Below are positions 41,026 to 48,198 of a stretch of DNA of 64,000 bases, one piece after another. The stretch lies in contig JBKPDL010000036.1 of assembly GCA_046727855.1 (NCBI GenBank), forward strand, positions 1 through 64,000, written 5' to 3'. Source of the DNA: DASPWV01 sp046727855. GTDB lineage: Bacteria > Acidobacteriota > Vicinamibacteria > Vicinamibacterales > UBA2999. Every line of letters starts with the position of its first letter. The stretch's first letter is position 1. The notes beneath the pieces were generated by a model. It was not told where the DNA came from. It did no database searches and was given only the letters and a program-made list of their open reading frames with translations. The translations under genes were made by a program, and so were the position numbers.

Positions 41026-42023
41026 GCGATCTCCACGTCTGCGCCCGGGTACTCGCCAATCACGACGGGCCGGCGCTCGCCTTCGTCAGGGACGAAGACG
41101 ACGAGCGTGAATGGATAGGCAGCGCAATAGCGCCGCGCGAGATCGAGGCCGCCAACAAAAAACGCCGTGGAGAGCGCGTCGGCAACGGCGGCTTCAGTGC
41201 TGAAGACGCTCACGCTCAACGCGCCCTGCGCGGGCCAGCCGGTTCGCGGATCGATGACATGACCGTAGCGCTTGCCGTCGATCTCGAAATACTGCTCGCC
41301 GGCGCCGCTTGTGGCCAACGCGCCGTAGTGCAGCACGAGGTGCGCGAACGGCCGATCGAGGCGCGGCGACGACAGGCTGATCGGCCAGCCGCCCGCGGGG
41401 GTGCCGATTGCGCGAATGCTGCTGTGGCCGGCGGACAAGAGCGCGCGCGATACGCCGTTGCGCCGCAGCGTGTCGGCGACGCGATCGAGCGCCCATCCCT
41501 TGCCGATGGCGCCGAGGTTCAGTTCAACGCCAGCTCGATTGAAGCGCACCGTGCGCCGCGTTCGCTCGAGCACGACGTGGCGCATTCCCACGACATCTCG
41601 CGCGACGCCGATTTCGTCTGCTGTTGGCAGGCGGCCTTCTCTTCGAAGAAACCCCCAGCACCTGCTGAGCGGTGTCGAGGTTACGTCGAACGCGCCATCG
41701 GTGATGTCGTGAAGGCTGCGGCAACGCTGCAGCAGATCGAATAAATCGTCGTCGACAGTGACGGGATGGCTCGCGGCCGTGCGGTTGACCTGTGTCACCG
41801 TGCTCGATTCACGGAACACGGTTAGATGTGCTTCGATGGCGTCGATCTGATCGAGTGCCGCGCGCGCGGCCGCCACGTCTCCCGCGTCCTCACCGGCGAG
41901 CGTGATTTCAAACCGGCACGCCATGGCGCGGCGATGGACGCGCAGCCAGTAGTCGCTTGCCGCCTGGTACGTGTCCCGGCGCACGAGGTCGCGGCGGGAG
42001 ATGACAGAAAGAGGTGGCGCCAT
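41022..42023 (-). CDS. apbE: FAD:protein FMN transferase (ApbE family)
   Basis: A 333-residue ApbE-like protein. Family motifs include Phe-Asp-Val-Thr-Ser-x-Pro-Leu, Asn-Leu-Gly-Ala-Ile-Gly-Lys-Gly-Trp-Ala-Leu-Asp, His-Val-Ile-Asp-Pro-Arg-Thr-Gly-Trp-Pro and Ala-Asp-Ala-Leu-Ser-Thr-Ala-Phe-Phe-Val. ApbE splits FAD and attaches FMN to a Ser/Thr of a target protein using Mg. There is no signal peptide or lipobox, so it probably works in the cytoplasm, like ApbE proteins serving cytoplasmic flavoproteins. I find no clear target motif (Asp-x-x-Ser/Thr-Gly-Ala-Ser/Thr) in its operon partners. First gene of the six-gene operon. Confidence 0.92.
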   Translation of the reverse strand: MAPPLSVISRRDLVRRDTYQAASDYWLRVHRRAMACRFEITLAGEDAGDVAAARAALDQIDAIEAHLTVFRESSTVTQVNRTAASHPVTVDDDLFDLLQRCRSLHDITDGAFDVTSTPLSRCWGFLRREGRLPTADEIGVARDVVGMRHVVLERTRRTVRFNRAGVELNLGAIGKGWALDRVADTLRRNGVSRALLSAGHSSIRAIGTPAGGWPISLSSPRLDRPFAHLVLHYGALATSGAGEQYFEIDGKRYGHVIDPRTGWPAQGALSVSVFSTEAAVADALSTAFFVGGLDLARRYCAAYPFTLVVFVPDEGERRPVVIGEYPGADVEIA

Positions 42024-42050
42024 GCGCTCGTTGGCTGAGTGAGCGGGACG

Positions 42051-42062
42051 ATCATATATGAT
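42051..42062. promoter_or_regulatory. 12-bp palindrome with divergent -10 boxes (apbE operon / GH88 operon)
   Basis: ATCATATATGAT is a perfect palindrome in the 47-nt divergent gap. Read rightwards its TATGAT (42057-42062) is 8 nt from the GTG of the GH88 gene. Read leftwards its TATGAT gives a roughly 30-nt leader before apbE. It may be both shared promoter and operator for the GntR protein of the operon. Confidence 0.5.
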
Positions 42063-42070
42063 ATGCGCCC

Positions 42071-43465
42071 GTGACGCGGACCCGCGCCGACGTGCATTCC
42101 CGTTACTCCCCTGCGTCGCTCCTTCCTCGCATCGAGCGCATGTTTGCGCTCTCGGCCGGCAAGATCCTGAGTCTTGAAGGGTCCTGGAATCCGCGCGACG
42201 GCGCGCCCGTGTTCACCGTCGAGGGACGCTATCGCACGCGCGGGTGGACGCAGTGGACCGAAGGATTTCAATACGGCTCGGCGCTGCTGCAATTCGATGC
42301 GAGTGGCGATACGTCGTTCCTCGATCTCGGCCGGTCGCGAACCGTCGAGCGGATGTCGCCGCATCTCACACACACCGGCGTTCACGATCACGGGTTCAAC
42401 AACGTCAGCACCTACGGCGCGCTCTGGCGTCTCGCACACGAGAGACGAATCAACGCCTCGGAGTGGGAAGTGCGCTTCTACGAGCTGGCGCTCAAAGCAA
42501 GCGGCGCGGTCCAGGCGAGCCGGTGGACTCCCCTTCCGTCCGGAGGCTTCATTCATTCGTTCAACGGCGCGCATTCGCTGTTCGTTGATACGATCCGCTC
42601 GCTTCGCGCGCTGGCACTCGCGCATCAGCTCGGGCAGCGGCTGCTCGGCGAGCAGGACAAGACGATCAACCTGCTCGACCGTCTGCTGCACCACGCGCAC
42701 GCAACTGCGGAGCATAACGTGTGGTACGGGCGTGCAGACGATGTTTACGACGTTCGCGGCCGCGTAGCGCACGAGAGCATGTTCAACGTGGCGAGCGGCA
42801 CCTATCGCGGACCGAGCACGCAGCAAGGCTATTCGCCGTTCTCGACATGGACGCGCGGTCTCGCGTGGGCGATGCTCGGGTTCACCGAGCTGATCGAGTT
42901 TCTCGCCACCATCCCTGATCAGCAGTTTGCGGCGCACGGCAACCGAGCCGAGGTGAATCGCTGGATGCTCGACGCCGCGCTGGCGACGTGCGATTTCTAT
43001 CTCGATCACGCCGCGGCAGCCGACGGCGTGCCGTATTGGGACACGGGTGCGCCCGGCCTCGCGATGCTCGGCGATTGGAGAAGGCGTCCGTCGGATCCGT
43101 TCAACGATCACGAACCGGTTGACAGCTCCGCGGCGGCAATCGCCGCACAGGGACTGTTGCGGCTCGGCCGTATCCTGCAGCTGCGCGGGCGGGACGGCAC
43201 GCGTTACGAACAGGGCGGCTATCGAGTGCTCGACACGCTCCTCGGCGAACCGTATCTGAGCACCGACGTGGAGCACCAGGGACTATTACTGCACGCCGTC
43301 TACCATCGTCCGAACGGCTGGGATCACGTGCCGGCCGGCGCGCGCATTCCGCGCGGCGAGTCGTGCATGTGGGGCGACTACCATTTTCGCGAGCTTGCGC
43401 TCTACGTGCAGCGTCTCGCCACCAGCGGCCCTTACTTGACGTTCTTCGGACCTGCCGATCGATGA
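42071..43465 (+). CDS. GH88 family unsaturated glucuronyl hydrolase
   Basis: A 464-residue (alpha/alpha)6-barrel protein starting with GTG. GH88 features are His-Asp-His-Gly-Phe-Asn-Asn-Val-Ser, His-Glu-Ser-Met-Phe-Asn-Val, Gln-Gln-Gly-Tyr-Ser-Pro-Phe-Ser-Thr-Trp-Thr-Arg-Gly-Leu-Ala-Trp, Asp-Thr-Gly-Ala-Pro-Gly and Cys-Met-Trp-Gly-Asp-Tyr-His-Phe. These enzymes hydrate the double bond at the non-reducing unsaturated uronate left by polysaccharide lyases, releasing a 4-deoxy-5-keto-uronate. No signal peptide is visible, so it acts inside the cell. It heads an operon with an SDR, galK and galT. Confidence 0.9.
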   Translation: MTRTRADVHSRYSPASLLPRIERMFALSAGKILSLEGSWNPRDGAPVFTVEGRYRTRGWTQWTEGFQYGSALLQFDASGDTSFLDLGRSRTVERMSPHLTHTGVHDHGFNNVSTYGALWRLAHERRINASEWEVRFYELALKASGAVQASRWTPLPSGGFIHSFNGAHSLFVDTIRSLRALALAHQLGQRLLGEQDKTINLLDRLLHHAHATAEHNVWYGRADDVYDVRGRVAHESMFNVASGTYRGPSTQQGYSPFSTWTRGLAWAMLGFTELIEFLATIPDQQFAAHGNRAEVNRWMLDAALATCDFYLDHAAAADGVPYWDTGAPGLAMLGDWRRRPSDPFNDHEPVDSSAAAIAAQGLLRLGRILQLRGRDGTRYEQGGYRVLDTLLGEPYLSTDVEHQGLLLHAVYHRPNGWDHVPAGARIPRGESCMWGDYHFRELALYVQRLATSGPYLTFFGPADR

Positions 43466-44241
43466 CAGCCGCGAGGCGCGCTGCGCTCGTCACCGGCGGA
43501 ACGCGCGGGATCGGACTGGGCATTGCGCGGGCGCTCGCGCGCGAGCACTGGGATCTGGCGCTCTGCGGCGTGCGGGCTGAGAACGAGGTAGGTGCCACCC
43601 TCGACGAGCTGCGGAACGATGGCGGCCGCGTCGAGTACGTGCAGGCGGATGTCGCGAGCGTTTCTGCGCGGGAGGCGCTTCTGACCAGTGTGCGCTCGTC
43701 GTTTGACGTCGTGCACGCGCTCGTCAACAACGCCGGTCGTGCGCCGCGCGTGCGGGCCGACCTCCTCGAGGCGTCGGAGGAGAGCTTCGAGGAGTTGATC
43801 CACACCAATCTGCAAGGACCTTACTTTCTGACGCAGGCGGTGGCGCGGGACATGATTGACCGGCGCCGGCGCGATCCGCAGTTTGCCGGCGTTATCGTCT
43901 TCGTGACTTCCGTTTCATCCGAGTTCGCTTCGGTCAATCGCGGCGATTACTGCGTCAGCAAGGCGGGCCTCTCGATGACCGCACGCCTCTTCGCCAGCCG
44001 GCTGGCGAGTGAAGGCGTGTCGGTCTACGAAGTCCGGCCCGGGATCGTCGACACCGACATGACCGCGCGCGTGAAAGAGCTCTACGACAAACGGATCGCG
44101 GACGGCCTTGTACCGGAGAGACGCTGGGGCCAGCCTGCGGACGTAGGCCGGGTCGTCGCAGCGCTACTGCGCGGCGATCTGCCGTACACAACTGGATCCG
44201 TGATCAACGTCGACGGCGGGTTCTCGCTACCGCGCTTGTAG
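43462..44241 (+). CDS. SDR oxidoreductase (3-ketoacyl-ACP reductase-like)
   Basis: A 259-residue SDR with GGTRGIG, NNAG and catalytic Ser with Tyr-Cys-Val-Ser-Lys. It is similar to the group of 3-oxoacyl-ACP reductase-like proteins often found in sugar operons of unclassified function, recognisable by Gly-Thr-Arg-Gly-Ile-Gly-Leu-Gly-Ile-Ala and the ending Asn-Val-Asp-Gly-Gly-Phe. It overlaps the GH88 stop by 4 bp. A role in reducing the keto-uronate from GH88, or a sugar dehydrogenase role, is possible; I cannot choose between them. Confidence 0.83.
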   Translation: MTAARRAALVTGGTRGIGLGIARALAREHWDLALCGVRAENEVGATLDELRNDGGRVEYVQADVASVSAREALLTSVRSSFDVVHALVNNAGRAPRVRADLLEASEESFEELIHTNLQGPYFLTQAVARDMIDRRRRDPQFAGVIVFVTSVSSEFASVNRGDYCVSKAGLSMTARLFASRLASEGVSVYEVRPGIVDTDMTARVKELYDKRIADGLVPERRWGQPADVGRVVAALLRGDLPYTTGSVINVDGGFSLPRL

Positions 44242-44288
44242 CCACAGACGCGCTTTTGGCAGTCGGCACAACTACTCGTCAACCCGAC

Positions 44289-44303
44289 TATGATCGACGC
44301 GAG
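44289..44303 (+). promoter_or_regulatory. -10-like box before galK
   Basis: TATGAT (44289-44294) lies 9 nt before the GTG at 44304, the same leaderless layout seen at other first genes. The 62 nt between the SDR stop and this start could hold an internal promoter for galK-galT. Confidence 0.4.
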
Positions 44304-45413
44304 GTGAACGATCTCCGCAATCGCTTTGCCGCGCGTTTCGGCGGCGAGGCTACGGTCTATCAGGCGCCCGGCCGGGTGAACCTGATTGGCGAACATACCG
44401 ATTACAACGACGGCTTCGTAATGCCCGTCACGATCGATCGGTCGACTTATGCCGCCGTCGCATGCCGGCCCGATCGCCGGCTCGTCGTCCATTCCGCGAC
44501 GATTGACAGGACCGCCGACGCGTCGCTCGACGCGCTCGTGCCGCAAAGACGCTGGAGCGATTATGTGTTCGGCGTCGCGGCCATGCTGCTCTCGCACGGC
44601 GTGCCCGTGAACGGCGCCAACCTGCTGATCGACAGCGACGTACCGTTAGGCGCCGGGTTGAGCTCTTCGGCGGCGCTCGAAGTCGCGGTTGCCCGGGCGT
44701 TGCTTGGAATTTCGGGACGCGAGCTCGGACGAGGCGACCTGGCGCGGCTATGCCAGCGTGCGGAGAACGAATTCGTCGGCGCGCGTTGCGGCATCATGGA
44801 CCAGTTTGTCTCTCTGCACGGCGCGCCCGGTCACGCACTTCTTCTCGATTGCCGCTCGCTCGACTACTCGCTCATCCCGCTTCCGTCAGATGTGCGCGTC
44901 GTCGTCTGCAACAGCATGGTGCGCCACTCGGTTGCCGCGGGCGAATACAACGCCCGGCGCGCGGACTGCGAAGCGGCCGCGCGCGCGATGGCGACCAGGA
45001 CACCGCACGTGCGCGCGTTGCGTGATGTGACGGCCGCAGATCTCGAGCAGCACCGCGACGTGCTCACGCCAGGACAACTGCGGCGCGCGCGCCACGTCAT
45101 TTCAGAAAACGCGCGCGTTCTTGCCATGGCGCCGGCGCTGCCGCGCGGCGACTTCAACACGATCGGCCGCGTGATGCACGAATCGCACGAGTCATTACGC
45201 GGCGATTTCGAAGTGAGCTGCAGTGAGCTCGATGCGCTCGTCGAGTTGGCGGGTGACATTCCGGGCGCGAAGGGCGCACGCATGACGGGCGGTGGCTTCG
45301 GCGGATGTACGGTGAATCTCGTCGCGAGCGAAGCCTTGACGGCGTTCTGCGAGCGAATTACGGCGGAATATCAACTACGGACGAACGTTCGACCGGACGT
45401 GTACACAGTATGA
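44304..45413 (+). CDS. galK: Galactokinase
   Basis: A 369-residue GHMP-family kinase. It has the galactokinase signature Pro-Gly-Arg-Val-Asn-Leu-Ile-Gly-Glu-His-Thr-Asp-Tyr-Asn-Asp-Gly, the ATP loop Pro-Leu-Gly-Ala-Gly-Leu-Ser-Ser-Ser-Ala-Ala, Cys-Gly-Ile-Met-Asp-Gln-Phe with the catalytic Asp, and motif 3 Met-Thr-Gly-Gly-Gly-Phe-Gly-Gly-Cys. It phosphorylates galactose to galactose-1-phosphate. I place the start at GTG 44304 because the N-terminus then fits the family (Asn-Asp-Leu-Arg-Asn-Arg-Phe-Ala-Ala-Arg-Phe-Gly); a TTG at 44256 would add 16 poorly matching residues. It overlaps galT by 4 bp. Its substrate would come from GH36/GH97. Confidence 0.95.
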   Translation: MNDLRNRFAARFGGEATVYQAPGRVNLIGEHTDYNDGFVMPVTIDRSTYAAVACRPDRRLVVHSATIDRTADASLDALVPQRRWSDYVFGVAAMLLSHGVPVNGANLLIDSDVPLGAGLSSSAALEVAVARALLGISGRELGRGDLARLCQRAENEFVGARCGIMDQFVSLHGAPGHALLLDCRSLDYSLIPLPSDVRVVVCNSMVRHSVAAGEYNARRADCEAAARAMATRTPHVRALRDVTAADLEQHRDVLTPGQLRRARHVISENARVLAMAPALPRGDFNTIGRVMHESHESLRGDFEVSCSELDALVELAGDIPGAKGARMTGGGFGGCTVNLVASEALTAFCERITAEYQLRTNVRPDVYTV

Positions 45414-46486
45414 GTTCTCTCGACTTGCGCTCCGACGTGCATCGACGGCTCAATCCGCTGACAGGTGATTGGGTGCTGGTGTCGCCGCACCGCGCCGCTC
45501 GGCCGTGGCAAGGACACGTCGACACCACACCTGTCGAATCCATTGCCGAGTTCGACCCCGCGTGTTACATGTGTCCCGGCAATGTGCGCGCGAACGGCCA
45601 AGCGAACCCTGCCTATCGATCGGTCTTCGTCTTCGACAACGACTTCCCCGCGCTCCGGCCAGACACGACGCGCGACAGTTTTTCCGATCACGAGCTCCTC
45701 GTCGCGACCGGTGAACCCGGCATCTGTCGAGTGGTTTGCTTTTCGCCCCGGCATGATCTGACGCTCGCGCGGATGTCGCGGTCCGAGATCCGGCAGGTGA
45801 TCGACGTCTGGACCGGGCAGGCCGCCGAAATCGCGCAAACGCCCGGCATCCAATACGTGCAGGTGTTTGAAAACCGCGGCGCCATCATGGGCGCGAGCAA
45901 TCCACATCCCCACTGCCAGATTTGGGCAACGGCCCATTTGCCAAACGAAGTCATGAAGGAGCACGCGAATCTGCAGCGCCATTTCGACGGCTACGGTTCG
46001 GATCTGCTCGGCGACTACCTCGCTATCGAACAGCAACGCGGCGAGCGCATGGTGTGCGAGAACGCGCACTTTACGGCGCTGGTACCGTTCTGGGCGCTAT
46101 GGCCTTTCGAGACGATGCTGATCGCGAAACACCGTGTCACCGATTTCAGTGAACTGACCGACGCCGGAAGGGATGGCCTCGCGGATCTGTTGAAACGTTT
46201 GCTGACGCGCTACGACAACCTGTTTGAATCGTCGTGTGCGTACTCGATGGGCTTTCACCTCAGGCCGGCGCATATGGCGGATGCGCGGCACTGGCGGCTG
46301 CACGCGCACGTCTATCCCCCGGTCCTGCGGTCCGCCACAATCAGGAAGTTCATGGTGGGATACGAGATGCTCGGAACACCCCAGCGCGACCTTACTGCGG
46401 AAGGCGCGGCCGAGCGTTTGCGAAGCCTTCCCGATCGCCACTACCGTGAGGGCACGCAAGGCTTGCCGCTTCGCGCCGATTCGTAG
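45410..46486 (+). CDS. galT: Galactose-1-phosphate uridylyltransferase
   Basis: A 358-residue HIT-superfamily enzyme. The N-terminal Arg-Arg-Leu-Asn-Pro-Leu-Thr-Gly-Asp-Trp-Val-Leu-Val-Ser-Pro-His-Arg and the active site Asn-Pro-His-Pro-His-Cys-Gln-Ile-Trp are diagnostic; the second His carries the UMP. Zinc-type Cys/His residues (Cys-Tyr-Met-Cys-Pro-Gly) are also present. It swaps UMP between UDP-glucose and galactose-1-phosphate in the Leloir pathway. The ATG at 45410 overlaps the galK stop. Its last 46 bp overlap the convergent Gfo/Idh gene. No UDP-galactose epimerase gene is in the window. Confidence 0.96.
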   Translation: MSSLDLRSDVHRRLNPLTGDWVLVSPHRAARPWQGHVDTTPVESIAEFDPACYMCPGNVRANGQANPAYRSVFVFDNDFPALRPDTTRDSFSDHELLVATGEPGICRVVCFSPRHDLTLARMSRSEIRQVIDVWTGQAAEIAQTPGIQYVQVFENRGAIMGASNPHPHCQIWATAHLPNEVMKEHANLQRHFDGYGSDLLGDYLAIEQQRGERMVCENAHFTALVPFWALWPFETMLIAKHRVTDFSELTDAGRDGLADLLKRLLTRYDNLFESSCAYSMGFHLRPAHMADARHWRLHAHVYPPVLRSATIRKFMVGYEMLGTPQRDLTAEGAAERLRSLPDRHYREGTQGLPLRADS

Positions 46487-47457
46487 ATCGCTTCGACCAC
46501 CGCAACGCTGCGCCGCCCTTCTTCCCCGCTGCAGGCAGGCTCGCGGTTCGAGCGAATCGCCGCGATGAAATCCTCGAACACGCGGCGATGCGGTCCTACG
46601 TCGCCGACCACCGGCGACGATTGACTGACGTTCGCGGACGCTGCTGTCTGGTGCAGCTCGCCGAGCGGCCTGCGGAGATCGGCGGACACAAGCTGATCGC
46701 CGTCCACGATCAGCGTGCCTTCGGTTCCCGTGATCTCGAGACGGCGAGGATATCCGGGATACGCCGCGGTCGTTGCTTCGAGTGTCGCCAAGGCGCCGCC
46801 GGCAAACTCCAGTGTGGCAACCACAGTGTCCTCAACTTCAATCGTATGCAGTGCGGCTGCGGTCCTCGCGCTGACGGACACGATCGGTCCAAGCAGCCAC
46901 AGCAGCATGTCAACGGTGTGGATGCCTTGATTCATCAGCGCGCCGCCGCCGTCGAGCGCCCAGGTGCCGCGCCATTTCGACGCCGCGTAATACTCAGGCG
47001 CGCGATACCACTTCACGCGCGCGCTGGCGAGAATGGGACGACCAATCCGCCCTTCGCGAATCAGTTGCCTGACGCGTAACAGATCCGGCTTGAGTCGATC
47101 CTGAAAGAACACACCCAACCGCACACCGGCGGTGTGGGCGTCGGCAATCGCCTGGTCGACGCGTGCGACGGAAATATCCACCGGCTTCTCCACCAGCACG
47201 TGCAGGCCATGGCGCGCGGCAAGAGCAATGTGCAAGGCGTGAAGACCTGATGGACTGCCGACGGCAACGAGATCCATCGGGCGCTGCCTGAAGAAACGAT
47301 CGACATCGTCGTACGGAGTCGCGCCGTGCTCGCGCGCAATCGCGGCCGTCTTTTCGGCGTTGGTGCCGCAAACGGCCGCGACCGCGCAGCCCGCAGCCGC
47401 GGCCGCGCGCGCATGGGTTGTGCTGATGTTGCCGCCGCCCAGGATGCCGACGTGCAC
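46441..47457 (-). CDS. Gfo/Idh/MocA family oxidoreductase (cytoplasmic)
   Basis: A 338-residue NAD(P)-dependent oxidoreductase with N-terminal Rossmann motif Gly-Ile-Leu-Gly-Gly-Gly-Asn-Ile-Ser, the Glu-Lys-Pro motif (Val-Glu-Lys-Pro-Val-Asp) and a C-terminal domain with Gly-Gly-Gly-Ala-Leu-Met-Asn-Gln-Gly-Ile-His-Thr-Val-Asp holding the usual active-site Asp/His. Unlike the two Tat-exported members in this window it has no signal, so it works in the cytoplasm. It lies 4 nt after the DUF1080-like gene. Substrate probably a sugar, inositol or their keto derivative. Confidence 0.9.
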   Translation of the reverse strand: MHVGILGGGNISTTHARAAAAAGCAVAAVCGTNAEKTAAIAREHGATPYDDVDRFFRQRPMDLVAVGSPSGLHALHIALAARHGLHVLVEKPVDISVARVDQAIADAHTAGVRLGVFFQDRLKPDLLRVRQLIREGRIGRPILASARVKWYRAPEYYAASKWRGTWALDGGGALMNQGIHTVDMLLWLLGPIVSVSARTAAALHTIEVEDTVVATLEFAGGALATLEATTAAYPGYPRRLEITGTEGTLIVDGDQLVSADLRRPLGELHQTAASANVSQSSPVVGDVGPHRRVFEDFIAAIRSNREPACSGEEGRRSVAVVEAIYESARSGKPCVPSR

Positions 47458-47461
47458 CGGA

Positions 47462-48103
47462 CTATTTTCGTCCGGTCACTTCGATGGAGCGAAACTCACC
47501 GGTCTCGTCGAAGGATCCGACGCCGACTCGCCCCGACGTCAGCGTTTTATCCGTCGCCGATAACGCCGGCGCCTTGTCGTCGTCCACGAACACGAGAATG
47601 CTGCCAGTCGTCACGTTGCGCTCGAGACGAACGCGGTGCCACGCCTGGTCCACCAGACGGGGACGCGACGTGGGTTCGTCGATACGGCGGCGATCGGCGT
47701 TGTTCACCAGAAAAATCCCGTTGTGAACCGGATCCGTCTTTGCGCCGAGGTGGACGTAATAGAACTGAGTAGGTGACTGATACCCGACAATCAGCTGGAC
47801 GTCGCGCACCGCCAGGTCCACCGGCGCCGTCGACCGAACTTCTGCAGTGAGCGTGAGATCCGTCAGCGGTTCGCTCTTGAGGATGGCGAGCGCTGCGGGA
47901 CGCCGAATCGGCCCGCCGGGCACGCCGGCCTTATCGAGCACGAGGCTGCGATCGCGAACGGTCCACGTGCCGTTGCCGTCGAGATCGAAATCGGCCAGGC
48001 CGCGCCGATCCGAAAGCGCGGGTTTCACTCTGGCCGTTGGAACGGCTTGCGCGATCACGCTGAGACCAACGACCGACAGAACTGCGAGTGCTCCATGCAT
48101 CAT
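47462..48103 (-). CDS. Secreted DUF1080/LamG-like sugar-binding or hydrolase domain protein
   Basis: A 213-residue exported protein. The signal peptide (Met-Met-His-Gly-Ala-Leu-Ala-Val-Leu-Ser-Val-Val, cut near Ala-Gln-Ala) is followed by a jelly-roll: Phe-Asp-Leu-Asp-Gly-Asn-Gly-Thr-Trp-Thr-Val, Leu-Ile-Val-Gly-Tyr-Gln, Phe-Tyr-Tyr-Val-His-Leu-Gly and Gly-Arg-Val-Gly-Val-Gly-Ser-Phe. These are typical of concanavalin-A-like DUF1080 domains. The start is at 48103 or the next codon. Divergent from the TonB receptor, with a shared 95-nt control region containing an operator. It probably handles glycans in the periplasm. Confidence 0.8.
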   Translation of the reverse strand: MMHGALAVLSVVGLSVIAQAVPTARVKPALSDRRGLADFDLDGNGTWTVRDRSLVLDKAGVPGGPIRRPAALAILKSEPLTDLTLTAEVRSTAPVDLAVRDVQLIVGYQSPTQFYYVHLGAKTDPVHNGIFLVNNADRRRIDEPTSRPRLVDQAWHRVRLERNVTTGSILVFVDDDKAPALSATDKTLTSGRVGVGSFDETGEFRSIEVTGRK

Positions 48104-48155
48104 TCGCAACTCGACTCTTCCGCTTTGCGGGCGTCTATGATAATACGAGCGCTGC

Positions 48156-48172
48156 AAGTGGTATGACCAATT
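48156..48172. promoter_or_regulatory. GntR-type operator upstream of the TonB receptor (site 3)
   Basis: AAGTGGTATGACCAATT matches the operators at 13026-13044 and 55775-55793 in the core (14 of 17 against site 2) and contains a FadR-like TGGT-ATG-ACCA. It lies just after TATGAT/TAATAC boxes (48136-48145), so it would cover the transcript start of the receptor gene. Confidence 0.6.
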
Positions 48173-48198
48173 TCCCTGTTGCCTTTGGAGGATCCCGT

